A DNA stretch of 64,000 nt from Boswellia sacra (GCA_013180625.2 SNVD02010585.1:1-64000), one strand, 5' to 3'. Positions 11,270 to 22,817 are shown, counted from the first letter of the stretch. The notes: generated by a model not told the origin, from the sequence alone. Numbers and translations are program-made.

Positions 11270-13266
11270 ATGACTAAACGAAAACGATCTGATCGACAAA
11301 AGAAAGGTGATTATGGAAGAGTCTCTTGTACTACTCCCTTCACAAGTGAACAATCACAAAACCAATCTACCAACGAAATTCAAGCTCATGTTGGTAAGTA
11401 AAAGATTGATAATTCTTTTTTTTAATTTTATTATTTACTAATGAATTTTTATTATTCTTAGAAACTCAAAACATTCAAATGGAGCAATTCAATGGTGAGA
11501 GAGAAAATGGTGAAAGTGGCAATGGTGAAAATAGTTTTGGTATGTTAAACATTCACTACCGCTACTATCTAATTTATATGTTTAAATGATAATATTAATT
11601 ACATTAATGTTAACAGGTGCCTCCACTACTTGTAAACGGGTTCGTGGACCTACTAGATTACAATCAATACATAATCAAGTAGATCCCATTCAAGTGAATT
11701 TGAACTGTTATGGACAACCTATAGGAGATGGTGCTAAGCAGCTAGGACAATATATTGGTTATATTGCACGTGATTCTTCTATAATGCCACTTAATTATGC
11801 AGATTGGAGAATTGTACCAGAAAATGAAAAAGATCGCATGAAAAGCATAATAAAGGTACTTTAAGTTCACTAACTTCTCATAAATATTAAATAAGTGTTA
11901 CGATTAATTTTTTTTAAATTGTTACAGAAAAAATTGACTACAGATTGGGATGCTATTTCAAAATGGCTAAATGACAAATTAGCTCATCGGTGGCGTAATA
12001 GGAAATTCACATTGAAGGAGAAATACAACACAGCAAAAACAAAAAATGATGAGGAGATGCTAACCCATCTTAAAGATGAAGTAGGGGAGGACCAATGGAA
12101 ATGGTTGATTGATTTTTGGGAGTCTGAGAAAGGACAAGTAAGTATTTAAATAATTTTTTTGGAGACAAAATAAAGCTTCTTTTTGTGATAAATTATTTTT
12201 AATAATATTTTCATGTTTGTACTTGTTATAGCGTCGAGCTACAATAAGTAAGACCAATCGTTCAAAGCTCACATCAAGTCATACCTCAGGAACAAAAAGT
12301 TTTGCAAGAGTCAGAGATGAATTGGTAATCTTCCTATTTAACTATTTCTTAATAATTTCGGTTATATATACATATGCTAATAATTCCATTTTGTGATAGA
12401 AATCCCAAGATCCAGAAGGTAAAGAGCCAGATAAGATAAAAATGTATATGGTCACTCATACAAAGAAAGATAAAAGCGCTATAGATTCAACTTCTGCAGA
12501 ACTAATTGTAAGTTATAGGGCTCATCTTACATTTTTATTATATATGGTCATTTTAAATGATATGATATGACATTTTATAATGCAAGTAGTTTGTGATATA
12601 TGCAACACATTGGAATTTATACAATATAATATGAAAATGTACGTAGATATTTTAATAGATTATCAATAGGAATAATTAAATATTTTATGATTTGCACAAA
12701 TTACAACTTATATGAACCTTTTTAGTAATATCTAAACAGCGATTTTAAGGTTTTAACTTTTAGTTTTCATTTTTTATTAATATTAGAGCATTTGATGCTA
12801 TTAGTATTATATATACAATTGTAATTTCCTATTTATTATTACTAATTAATTTCACTTGAATATTGATTGTATTATTTAATTATAGTCTTCAATTAAGTTT
12901 AACATTAACTAAAATTTCTTGTGAGGGCATTTTGTTAAACATATTGTGTTAATAATCATGTATCACTTGTAGAAGGAAATGACTGAGCGTATGAGTAGCC
13001 AACCTGATCAATCAAAGGATAAAATTTTTACTGAAGTTATGGGTGAGGATAGAAGATCTTGTATTCGTACTTTTGGCATGGGCATACGACGTGTTGATAT
13101 TTATGGTCCACAACCTTCACGTACTGAACTTTTGAAGATGTGGGAAGATGAACGAAAACAAAGAGAAGTTGCAGAAGAGCACGTGAAGAATCTTGGAGAT
13201 GAATTAGCTCAAGTGAAATCTAATGTTCAAGAACTTATGAATTTTATTCGAGGTCAAAATAATTAA
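11270..13266 (+). CDS. Transposase_24 / TNPA-type CACTA accessory protein (7 exons)
   Basis: TNPA-type proteins bind the subterminal repeats of CACTA elements and help bring the ends together for TNP2. Inferred exons are 11270-11393, 11462-11539, 11617-11855, 11928-12137, 12232-12324, 12400-12507 and 12973-13266. Each has GT/AG borders, and the frame stays open from ATG (MTKRKRSDRQKKGD) to TAA. The basic N-terminus could be a nuclear signal. The middle has the plant Transposase_24 pattern: KRVRGPTR early, then DWRIVPENEKDR, then a Trp/Lys-rich block with WKWLIDFWES and the following RRATISKTNR. Near the C-terminus, after FGMGIRRVDIYGPQPS, there is a helical heptad-like segment (WEDERKQREVAEEHVKNLGD), a likely dimerisation coiled coil. 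The product is about 380 residues and appears undamaged. Confidence 0.85.
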
Positions 13267-13560
13267 ATGCATTTGGAACCTTTATTATCAGATATATTAG
13301 GTTTGCTTAAGTTGAAAATTTGAAGCTTTTGGGAGATTTTTATTTTTATTTATATTATTCACTAGATATTTGACACCATTGTTATTTACTTTAATTTTTC
13401 TATTATGTTAGACACTTGTGAAGCTTTGAATTTTGTATTTAAAATAGTTTTTTGAGCCACATATTATTCTTGTTATTATAGATGCACGAAATAGGAAAAA
13501 TGGTTTTTTTTATGTCAATGTATTTTACTAATTGATATTAAAAAAAGAAAGTAATTATTT

Positions 13561-14332
13561 ATTTAGTCACTATTGATAATTAGAAATCTATAATATTATG
13601 ACAAATCATTTTGTACCAAAATATCAGTCACTGTAGATAATATAGTGACAAATTTCAATACCAATACAAGTAAATTGTGACTTTTCTTATTAAATAAAAA
13701 TATATTTATGACACATTTAATAGCCACTGAAATAAATGATAGAAACTTCATATGAGATTGTGACTAATTTAATATATAGTCACTAAACATACTTAGGACA
13801 ATTTAAATAGTCACTAAAAATAAATTTGTGACAGTAATTATTGTCACTAACTCTAAATTTTTGACAAATTTAATAGTCACCTAAAGTTATTGGGACTAAT
13901 TTACTAGTAAGTAAAAATAATTTTGTGACAAATTTAATAGTCTTTATATCTATTTTTGTGACTTATATTATAGTCACTACACATTATTTTGTGACAAATG
14001 TAATAGTCACCATAGATAAAATTGTGACAAATTCATTAGTCACTAATAATGACTTTATGACAAATAAATTGGTCACAATTTGTATTTATAGTGACAATTG
14101 GTAATTGTGTCTCTACTATTGATTAACATGTATTTGTCGCTATAAAGAAACATTAGCGACCAATATAAACACTGTCACTAAATTGTTGTGACGAACCTAA
14201 AATTGTCTTTATACCCTTTTGTGACAGGGGCAAAAGTGACAAATAAATAGTGACATATTTTTAGTCACAAAATTGATTTAGCGACACATATTATACTTAT
14301 AGAGACAAATTTTGTTCATCACAATAAACCCT
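13561..14332. repeat. CACTA right subterminal repeat array
   Basis: By eye I count about 25 GTGAC or GTCAC motifs in roughly 700 bp. They often occur as facing pairs, such as GTGACAAATTTAATAGTCAC. These are the expected binding sites for the TNPA-type protein encoded just upstream. Bases 13267-13560 are AT-rich 3' sequence without a feature. Confidence 0.9.
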
Positions 14333-14345
14333 TTTTTTTGTAGTG
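14333..14345 (-). repeat. CACTA right terminal inverted repeat
   Basis: TTTTTTTGTAGTG is the inverse of the left terminal repeat. It is the last sequence before the NBS-LRR relic. Confidence 0.9.
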
Positions 14346-15260
14346 CTTGTTCGAACATGTTTATTGGAAAAGAAAGATGTGGATGAAGTCAAAATGCATG
14401 ATGTGACTAGGGACATGGCTTTTTGGATAGCATTTAGCAGTGAAAAAGAGAAGGAAAATTGTTTGCTTGAAGCTGTAATTCGTTAACTGAAGCACCAGAA
14501 GTTGAAAAGTGAAAGGAATCAAGAGGATTTCATTAATGTGAAACGACATTAATAGTCTGCCAAAAATTTGGCACACATCTTGATCTCCAAACTTTGTTTC
14601 TTAATAATAATTGGATTGTTGACATTCCTAGTGATGACTTGTTCCAGTATATGCCTTTTCTTAAGGTATTAGACTTGTCAGCAATATTCTTCAGCAAATA
14701 CCATCAGAAATTTTGAAGCTAATTTTACTACAACATATTGATCTATCATTTACTTCAGTAAGTGAATTGCCAAAAGAGCTAAGTGCCTTGGTCAATCCAA
14801 AATGTTCAAAGTTGGAAAATGCTTACTATCTTCTTACAATCCACAAAAACTGATATTTAGAATAATAAATTATTGTGTGTTTGATCCGTCAAGGGATGAT
14901 CAGGATAACATTTTATGTGATTATTATAAATTATTGGCAGAATAATTATATGATTTGAAATGTTTAAAGGTATTGAGCATCGACTTAAGAAGTTTCAAAG
15001 CTTTCCAAAGATTTTCGCCCCTCCATATCATAAAGAGTTGTACTTAAGCTCTACTCTTTCAATATTTAGGGATTTGACACATTAGTTGATGTTACATTTC
15101 TAAAAGACATGAAGAATCTTAGTGATGATCTACATATTTATAGATCTGAATTTGAAGAGCTGAAGATTGATTGTGCGAACACATGGCTTACTAAAATTAA
15201 CTCGTGGTTTCCACAACATTCACACATTTGTAATATTTGATTGCAAAAACTTGTGTGACT
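14346..15260 (+). pseudogene. NBS-LRR disease-resistance gene relic (C-terminal part)
   Basis: Immediately after the CACTA end the plus strand reads a peptide ending KMHDVTRDMAFWIAFSSE, the conserved MHD region that closes the NB-ARC domain of intracellular immune receptors of the CC-NBS-LRR type. Leucine-rich repeat text follows in shifting frames, for example near 14640-14790 (YMPFLKVLDLS, ILLQHIDLSFTSVSELPKEL). It continues with many stops and frame changes to about 15260 (IFDCKNLCDL), where a gypsy LTR begins. The N-terminal CC and NB-ARC parts are absent: the left boundary is the transposon. Clearly non-functional. Confidence 0.85.
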
Positions 15261-15755
15261 TGTGATATAGCCCATTGTTTTAGAAGAATTCAGATATCCC
15301 ACAACACTTGCCTATTAATTGTATTTCCAGCAACCCAATGAGTGCAAAACATGAGTATTGGACAACCCATGAGCCCATGAATTCAAATTTCCTATTTTCG
15401 GAGCCTTTCCAACATTTTTCCACACATTCAAGACTGTTTTAGCTAGTGGGAATAGTTTTTTAAGCTAGTGGAGTTTGCTGGACAGCCTTGCATAATTCCA
15501 ACCATAATGGTGTTTTATTAATCTTTTCTTTTTCAACTCTGGTTGCATCTAACTTGCTGGGATGTACAAATTAAATAAACTTGTTTTCATATATTTTTAT
15601 GGGTAATTGACTCTTTATCTTCTCTAAAGAGTTCTATTTAAGAAATTTGTTTAGAATTGCATTTTCAAAGCTTGTTGCGTCTTATTGAATGAAATCAACA
15701 CAATTGCGTCTTTGTGAGCGAGATCACAATCCCTATCAATACTTGTGCTACGTCA
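15261..15755 (+). repeat. Gypsy 5' LTR
   Basis: Begins TGTGATATAG and ends ACGTCA, about 495 bp. A TATA-like CTATTTAAG occurs near 15630. No second copy exists in the window to confirm the borders; they are set by the NBS-LRR similarity on the left and the primer-binding site on the right. Confidence 0.6.
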
Positions 15756-15757
15756 GG

Positions 15758-15769
15758 TGGTATCAAAGC
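15758..15769 (+). other. Gypsy primer-binding site
   Basis: TGGTATCAAAGC has one mismatch to the initiator-Met tRNA 3'-end complement TGGTATCAGAGC. It lies two bases after the LTR end. Confidence 0.75.
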
Positions 15770-15779
15770 TTAGTCTTGA

Positions 15780-17252
15780 CATGGCTGGGCCAAGTAATGA
15801 CAATGGAGATTGTCTTACAAGAATGGAGCAGCATGTGGAAGAAAAGGCCAAGAGCATTGAGCTTTTACTTAAACTTGTTAGAAACTTGCAAACCAACACT
15901 CGAACACCATCAATACCTAATGGATCCCCCAAAATTGCAAGAAGGCCAAATCTACGTGAAGAACATGTTATTCCTCCTAATAATATCTAGACTATGAAAA
16001 TGAAGAGGAATTGGAGGTAGGTGACAAATCGTATACAAGGAATACAAGCTAGCAAAGTGATTCTTATAAAATGAAGGCTAACCTTCCTTCTTTCAATGGA
16101 GTGGTTGATATTGAGCAATTCATTGATTGGGTATATGAAGTAAAACATTCTTTGACATTATGAAGATTGAACGATAATAAAGTGGACTTTGTAGCCTACA
16201 AATTGAGGAGGAGCTGGTGCATAGTGGCAATGCCAACAGGAGCTTTTGAGATCAAGAGGGCAGCCTCTTATTTGAAGTTGGATTCAAATGAAGCATTAAT
16301 AAAGGGTCTTTTTTTGCCATTCGATTATGAACAAACACTTCTCCAATGTTTTTAGAATTGTTTTCCAGATACATGTTCTGTTTCTTCTTATATGAAAGAA
16401 TTTGTACGATTGTAAGTTAGGTGCAATTTGAACAAAAATGAAGACTAGCAAGTTGCAAATTATATTAATGGATTAAATTATGGTATTTAAGACAATTTAG
16501 CCATGCAAAGCATTTGGTTAGTTGATCAAGCACAAAATTTAGCATTAAGGGCAGAACATGTCATGCAATTTAGGTTGAACTAGTAAGAAGGCTTTATCGA
16601 GTAGAACCAAAACGAAGGCAATAGATTCAAGGGGTAAAAAGGTTAAAATTAAAAGACCCCGAACAAAAGGAAAAGAAAAATAAGAAACAAAAGGAGTGTG
16701 TTGTTTCAAGTGCAATGAGATGGGGCGCAAGTCTAGTGATTGTCCTAGGCATAATTTGCCAGTGTGACGAGGTGGTATGTGTTGTGAAGAGGTCTTTATA
16801 TACTCTAATACAAACTAAAAATTTGCTATGCAAGTGCATCTTTGAAGGTAAGTGTTCCAAGGCTAATAAAGCGTGTAAATCTGTGGTTGATAGTTGTAGC
16901 TGTGAGAACCTGGTTTCAAAAAGCATAGTTAAGCATCTTAAGCTTAAAACACAGCCACATCCGACCCATATGATATTGGTTGGATAAAGAAAGGACCTTG
17001 CATGAAAATCATTGGACAATGTCAATTGCCTTTGTCCTTGGGAAAAACTTACAAATCTAAAATTCTTTGTGATGTTATGGAGATGGATGCATGTCATGTA
17101 TTATTTGGTGGGCCGTGGTAATTTGATGTTAATGCCACTCACAATGAAAGTGATAACAATTATTCCTTTGCTTGGGATCACAAACGGATAGTTGTGGTTC
17201 CAATTCAACGGGAGAATGTTCCACCTCAAGTGGAGGAGAAAACTTTGCTGTC
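15780..17252 (+). pseudogene. Gypsy gag and protease remains
   Basis: The reading starts MAGPSNDNGD (15780) and shows gag text such as KANLPSFNGVVDIEQFIDWVYE (16074 on), broken by stops and frame changes. A CCHC-like knuckle near 16700 (CFKCNEMGRKSSDC) has Arg where the zinc-binding His should be. Protease-like sequence follows from about 16850 (VDSCSCENLVSKSIVKHL), with DVMEMDACHVLFGGPW before the copia insertion. The active-site Asp-Thr/Ser-Gly triplet is changed to DSC. Not functional. Confidence 0.8.
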
Positions 17253-17257
17253 CATGA

Positions 17258-17624
17258 TGATGAGCTCATGCATGACAGCATGAGTTTTTCTAGAATCCCT
17301 CCCATGTCAAAGGGAGGTTACCTACCTCCAAAGATGTCAAAGGGAGGTGAGGGTTAGGTGAATTACCCACCTAACTCGTTTGAAATTTCATGCAGAATTT
17401 TCCCTATAAATATGGCACGAATTCTGCCTTGATAATGTATCAGAGTGACTCCAGAGAGAGTTAGGATTCCATGACCAGAGAGTTCTGAGAGTGTGAGAGA
17501 GCCAGGAGAGCTCCAAGATTAATTTAGGGGAGTTTTTGTGTAAATCTTATATATGAATTTTCTCTGTTAATACAAGTCAATTTTCTCCCAAATTCTGTTC
17601 TGAGTTTGCATTGCATCCCCAACA
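17258..17624 (+). repeat. Copia-1 5' LTR
   Basis: 367 bp, TGATGAGCTC...CCCCAACA. I count about 12 differences from the 3' LTR (3.3%), nearly all transitions. A TATA-like CTATAAATA lies near 17402. Confidence 0.95.
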
Positions 17625-17626
17625 AG

Positions 17627-17638
17627 TGGTATCAGAGC
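17627..17638 (+). other. Copia-1 primer-binding site
   Basis: TGGTATCAGAGC, an exact match to the usual plant initiator-Met tRNA complement, two bases after the LTR. Confidence 0.95.
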
Positions 17639-18400
17639 CTCGTTGAGCTCCTGGAACGTCAGAACAGAGAGAAAAAAATTCAGAGAAAATTCGTCCCCTG
17701 TTTCTGGAAAATTTCGATTTTTCGGAAAGTATTCGAATTTCGAATTTGAAGTGTCCAGTATGTTCGTGAGATCGAGGTGAGCATTCTGTAATTTTCCGGC
17801 AACCGATCCGACCACCTGAGACGCCGCACGCGCCGAGCTGCTGCACTGCGAGTGGGCTTCACTCGCCTCACGCGCCACACGCACGTCTCAAGGCTGAAGA
17901 CGACACACGTCAGCGCCACGCAATCCGCCACGTCAGCGCGCTTTTTGCCACGTCAGCAACACCAAGTCAGCAATACCACGTCAGCAAGTTCACGTCATCA
18001 ACCACGTGTCGCCACGTCAGAGCCACGTCATCGAAGTGGACCCCATCTGCCACGTCAGCAAATCTTCGAGAAATTTCATTTTGGCCCCTGTATTTTTGGG
18101 TAATTACATTTTGACCCCCTGAGTTTCTAAAATTTACATTTCAGTCCTTAGGAAACTTCAGTTTGACCCCTGTAATTCTGGTTAATGACATTATGTCCCC
18201 CCTTAGTTTCTGAAATTTCAGTTTAGCCCTTAAGAAATATCAGTTTAGTCCTTAAGGTTTCCAAGCTTAGTATTTATTGTATAAAAAGAATTTTTGAGCC
18301 CCGGAAGAGGCTATTCCACTATTTTTGACCGTTCCGGACGTAACGGTGGGCTTGGATTTTTGAAATTCAATTTCCATTTTAGTGAATTAATTATTCTAAA
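17639..18400 (+). promoter_or_regulatory. Copia-1 leader with bZIP-type motif cluster and GACCCC repeats
   Basis: This non-coding leader lies between primer site and gag. From about 17905 to 18060 it holds eight CACGTCA motifs (inverse TGACGTG, the core recognised by plant TGA/bZIP factors). From 18080 to 18270 a degenerate repeat of about 35-40 bp recurs, built from TTTCAGTTTGACCCCTG-like blocks. Short ORFs here are incidental. A regulatory role is inference. Confidence 0.6.
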
Positions 18401-21400
18401 ATGGAAGAATCATCCGGAGCCATGATTAAATTGACTGCTACCAATTACACACTATGGAGGCCCAGGATGGAGGATCTCCTTAGTTGTAAGGATCTATATG
18501 ACCCTATAGAATTTCAAGGGCAGAGACCTGAGACAAAAAAAGAGGCAGAGTGGAAGAAAATTAACAGAAAATGCATCGGTCAGATCAGACAATGGATCGA
18601 CCACAGTGTCTTCCACAATGTAGCCAAGGAAACAGATGCATATTCTCTATGGACAAAATTAGAGAGTATGTATCAAGCCAAGTCAGCACGGAACAAAGCC
18701 ATCCTGATGAGACGGCTTGTAAACTTGAAGTTGCGGAGTGGAACTCCCGTAGCAGAACATACAAGTGAGTTCCAGAACTTGGTGAATCAGTTGACAGCAG
18801 TCGAGTTACAGCTTGGAGACGAAGAACAAGCCCTTCTACTTCTCAGTTCCCTTTCAGATTCATGGGAGACGTTAGTGGTCTCCATCAGTAATTCAGCACC
18901 CGGAGGCAAACTTACCTTGTCAATGGTTAAGGATGCCTTGATGAACGAGGAGGCGAGAAGAAAAGATGCAGGCGCCAGTCAAGATGAAGCCTACATCATG
19001 GAGAATCAAGGAAGACAGTCTCGAGGTGAAGACTGGAGAAGAGGTAGAAGCAAAAGCAGGGGTAGATCGACAAACAGAAGGGGCAGGTCAACAGATGGGC
19101 GGAGACCCACCTACAAATGCTATCACTGTGGCAAAGAGGGTCACATGAAGAAAAATTGTTGCAGTCTTCAAAAGAAGAACCAGGAGAGTTCACAGGCACA
19201 TAGTAATGAAGAGCCACGAGTTACAGTGGTAGAAGATGTGACCATTTATGCAGAAGAGACATGCTTCCACACAGCGGACCAAGGAGTAGAATGGGTAATA
19301 GACACAGCAGCTTCGTGCCACGTCACTCCTTGCAGAGAGATCTTCACCATGTACAAAGCAGGAGACTTTGGGATAGTGAAGATGAGAAACAACAGCACCG
19401 CCAAAATTATAAGAATTGGTGATATTCAATTCCAAACGAACGTCGGATGCAAAATAACTTTGAAGGACGTTCGTCATGTGCCAGATCTTCGACTCAACTT
19501 GCTCTCGGTAAAAGCCTTTGATCAGCAAGGCTATGAGAGCTGCTTCACCAATGGTACATGGAAGATGTTGAAGGGGGTAATGGTGGTTGCTCGAGGTAAA
19601 TTATATGATAATCTTTACAGGACCCATGTAAAGATAAACAGAGAGAGCCTTCATGTAACAGAGCACATGGTACCTCTGGATTTGTGGCATAAAAGGCTCG
19701 GTCACATAGGTGAGAAGGGTTTATCAACCCTTCAGAAAAAGAAGCTGATCACTATTTTCAAGGATGTAGCGTCTCATCCTTGCGACTATTGTTTGTACGG
19801 GAAACAACGGAGGGTGTCATTCAGCTCCTCATCAGTGAAGAAATCAAAGTTATTGGAGCTAGTACACACTGATGTATGCGGACCTCTCGAAGTCGAGTCC
19901 TTAGGCGGCAAAAGGTATTTCTTGACCTTTATTGATGATGCATCTCGGAAAGTGTGGGTGTATTTCCTCAAGACGAAGGATGAAGTTCTGGAGAAGTTCA
20001 AGGAGTTTCACGCCATGGTAGAACGTGAAACGGGTAAGAAATTAAAATGCCTTTGATCAGATAACGGAGGCGAGTATACCTCCAGAGAGTTCAATGCTTA
20101 TTGTCGAAGATATGGCATTCGACATGAAAGAACGGTCCCACGCACACCACAGCACAATGGAGTGGCCGAGAGGATGAATCGAACCATCATGGAACGAGTC
20201 AAAAGCATGCTCAGATTGGCTAAGTTACCCAAGCCATTCTGGGGGGAGGCAGTTCGTACCGCCTGTTATTTAATCAATAGAACACCATCGGTGCCATTGA
20301 ACTTTGAGATTCCAGAAAAGGTATGTTCTAACAAAAAGCCCTCTTATAATCATTTGAAAGTGTTTGGTTGTTTAGCCTTCGTACATGTATCCAAGGAGCT
20401 CAGACAGAAGCTCGATGCAAGAACTGTTTCATGTATCTTCATCGGTTATGGAGATGAAGAATTCGGATACAGATTATGGGATCCCAAAGAAAAGAAAGTC
20501 ATCCGGAGTAGAGATGTCGTATTTCACGAAGACCAAACATATGAAGACACTGAAAAGACAACAATATCTACAAATCCCACTAGCAGTGCCCCAGATATTG
20601 TTGCAGATTCTACCCCAACACCAAATGCGACAGGAAATGACGAGGTACCAGAAGAAGTTCCAGAAGCAAATTAGGAGGAGGAAAATGAAGAGATTGCTGA
20701 GCCGGGGGAGCCACAATCACCTGTTGAAGCTGCTGTACCTCCTGGAAATGAAGAACCTCAGCTACGACGATCTGAGCGAGGTCGGATTCCGTCGAGGAGA
20801 TATCCGGAATCAGAGTATACACTGCTTACTGATGAGGGGGAGCCAGAAAGCTTTCATGAAGCTTTATCTCATCCAGATAAAGAACGATGGCTGCATGCAA
20901 TGCGAGATGAGATGAATTCTCTAGAGAAGAATAAAACCTATGAATTGGTCGAGCTCCCAGACGGAAAGAAGGCACTGAAGAACAAGTGGGTATTCAAGCT
21001 CAAGAAAGATGGAATAGGAAAGGTGATAAAGCATAAAGCCCGATTGGTGGTAAAAGGATTCCTTCAGAAGAAAGGAATTGACTTTGATGAAATCTTTTCA
21101 CCGGTAGTAAAAATGTCCTCAATCCGCGTCATCCTCGGATTGACAGCAAGTCTTGATTTGTAGCTTGAACAGATGGATGTGAAGACAGCATTTCTTCATG
21201 GAGACTTGCATGAAGAAATCTACATGGAGCAGCCAGAAGGGTTCGAGGTTCAAGAAAAAGAACACCTCGTGTGCAAGCTCAAAAAGAGCTTGTATGGCCT
21301 CAAACAAGCACCAAGGCAATGGTACAAGAAGTTTGACTCTTTCATGGTGAGTCATGGGTACAAAAGAACCACTGCAGACTAGTGTGTCTACTTCCAGAAA

Positions 21401-22398
21401 CTTCCAGGTAGAGACTTTGTTGTATTAATGTTATATGTGGACGACATGTTGATCGTCGGGAAGGATGCAACAAAAATAAAGCAGCTGAAGAAAGAACTTT
21501 CAAAACCTTCGATATGAAGGACTTGGGACCAGCTCAGCAAATCTTGGGGATGCACATTCGTCGAGATAGGAAACAGAAGAAATTATGGCTGTCTCAGGAG
21601 AAATATGTTGAACGTGTGATTCAAAGGTTCAATATGGATGGTGCTAAGCCAGTTAGTGTACCACTGGCTAATCACTTTAAGCTGAGCAAGAGATCATGTC
21701 CCTCATCCAAGAAAGAGATAGAGGACATGGCGTCGGTGCCCTATTCCTCTGCTGTAGGAAGTTTGATGTATGCCATGGTGTGTACAAGGCCAGATATTGC
21801 TCATGCTGTAGGAGTTGTGAGCAGATTTCTTTCCAATCCAGGGAAAGAACATTGGGAGGCGGTCAAGTGGATTCTCAGATACCTAAAAGGTACCTCGAAG
21901 ATATGCTTGTGTTACGGGGGAGCTGATCCTATCTTGGAAGGCTATACAGATTCAGATATGGCCGGAGATCCTGACAGTAGGAAATCTACATCAGGTTTTG
22001 TTTACACTTTTGCAGGGGGCGCTGTATCATGGCAGTCAAGACTACAGAAGTGTGTTGCGCTATCCACGACAGAGGCAGAATACATTGCCGTAGCGGAAGC
22101 TGGAAATGAAATGTTGTGGTTGAAGCGGTTTCTCCAAGAACTTGGGATCGAGCAAAAGGAGTACAAAGTACACTGTGACAGTCAAAGAGCTCTGGATTTG
22201 AGCAAGAATTCAGTGTACCATTCTCGAACGAAGCATATCGACATTCGCTATCATTGGATACGCGAGGTGATGGACAAGCAACTGTTGAAGCTAGTGAAGA
22301 TCCATACTAAAGAGAATCCAGCCGACATGTTAACAAAAGTAGTCACCAGAGACAAGCTAGAACTATGTAGAGACATAGTTGGACTAGAAACTGTCTGA
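18401..22398 (+). pseudogene. Copia-1 gag-pol polyprotein, inactivated
   Basis: The polyprotein encodes capsid, protease, integrase, reverse transcriptase and RNase H. Visible in order: gag start MEESSGAMIKLTATNYTLW, CCHC knuckle CYHCGKEGHMKKNC (near 19120), protease WVIDTAASCHV (near 19290; DTA in place of the usual D[ST]G), pre-integrase LWHKRLGHIG (19684), integrase core to SDNGGEY (20057), RT with WVFKLKKDG, MDVKTAFLHG and YVDDML (near 21436), and RNase H GYTDSDMAGD (near 21944) to TKHIDIRYHWIRE and ADMLTK. It is broken by in-frame stops at 20054-20056 (TGA), 20672-20674 (TAG), 21161-21163 (TAG) and 21380-21382 (TAG). A one-base loss near 21497-21503 (A-run) puts the rest in another frame. 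Tnt1-like family. Confidence 0.95.
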
Positions 22399-22428
22399 TT
22401 ACTTTTTGTAATTATCCCCTTTCACATG

Positions 22429-22445
22429 GGATGGAGGGGGAGAAT
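22429..22445 (+). other. Copia-1 polypurine tract
   Basis: Purine-rich GGGATGGAGGGGGAGAA directly before the 3' LTR, the plus-strand primer site of reverse transcription. Confidence 0.85.
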
Positions 22446-22812
22446 TGATGAGCTCATGCATGACAGCATGAGTTTTTCTAGAATCCCTCCCATGTCAAAG
22501 GGAGGTTACCTACCTCCAAAGATGTCAAAGAGAGGTGAGGGTTAGGTGAACTACCCACCTAACTCATTTGAAATTTCATGCAGAATTTTTCCTATAAATA
22601 TGGGACGAATTTTGCCTTGATAATGTATCAGAGTGACTCCAGAGAGAGTTAGGATTCCAGGACCAGAGAGTTCTGAGAGTGTGAGAGAGCCAGGAGAGCT
22701 CCAGGATTAATTTAGGGGAGTTTTTGTGTAAATCTTGTATATGAATTTTCTCTGTTAATACAAGTCAATTTTTTCTCAAATTCTGTTTTGAGTTTGCATT
22801 GCATCCCCAACA
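22446..22812 (+). repeat. Copia-1 3' LTR
   Basis: 367 bp, collinear with 17258-17624. Followed by the target duplication CATGA and then gypsy sequence. Confidence 0.95.
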
Positions 22813-22817
22813 CATGA

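Larger units (their letters stand above)
2044..14345 (+). mobile_element. CACTA (En/Spm-type) DNA transposon, apparently complete, 12.3 kb
   Basis: The left end starts CACTACAAAAAAA (2044-2056) and the right end is its inverse (14333-14345), giving 13-bp terminal inverted repeats with the CACTA...TAGTG signature. Both ends carry subterminal GTGAC/GTCAC repeats, far denser on the right. Inside, in plus orientation, lie a TNP2-type transposase gene (6669-10239) and a Transposase_24/TNPA-type gene (11270-13266), the usual two-gene content of autonomous elements. The 3-bp flanks do not match (gag at 2041-2043, ctt at 14346-14348). The right flank is an NBS-LRR relic while the left is not, so the target duplication is missing or one flank was rearranged after insertion. 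Confidence 0.9.
17258..22812 (+). mobile_element. Ty1/copia retrotransposon, complete structure, decayed coding
   Basis: The element has two 367-bp LTRs (TG...CA), a tRNA-Met primer-binding site, a polypurine tract, and the copia domain order gag, protease, integrase, reverse transcriptase, RNase H. The 5-bp target duplication CATGA is perfect (17253-17257 and 22813-22817). It interrupts the gypsy element in its protease/RT linker. Confidence 0.97.

Noticed and set aside
16545..17097. Minus-strand ORFs of up to 156 codons
   Set aside because: They lie antisense to gypsy gag/protease remains, which give recognisable motifs on the plus strand.
17567..18103. Several overlapping ORFs on both strands in the Copia-1 leader
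   Set aside because: They result from locally higher G+C and the CACGTCA repeats; none resembles a protein family and they overlap the primer-binding site.
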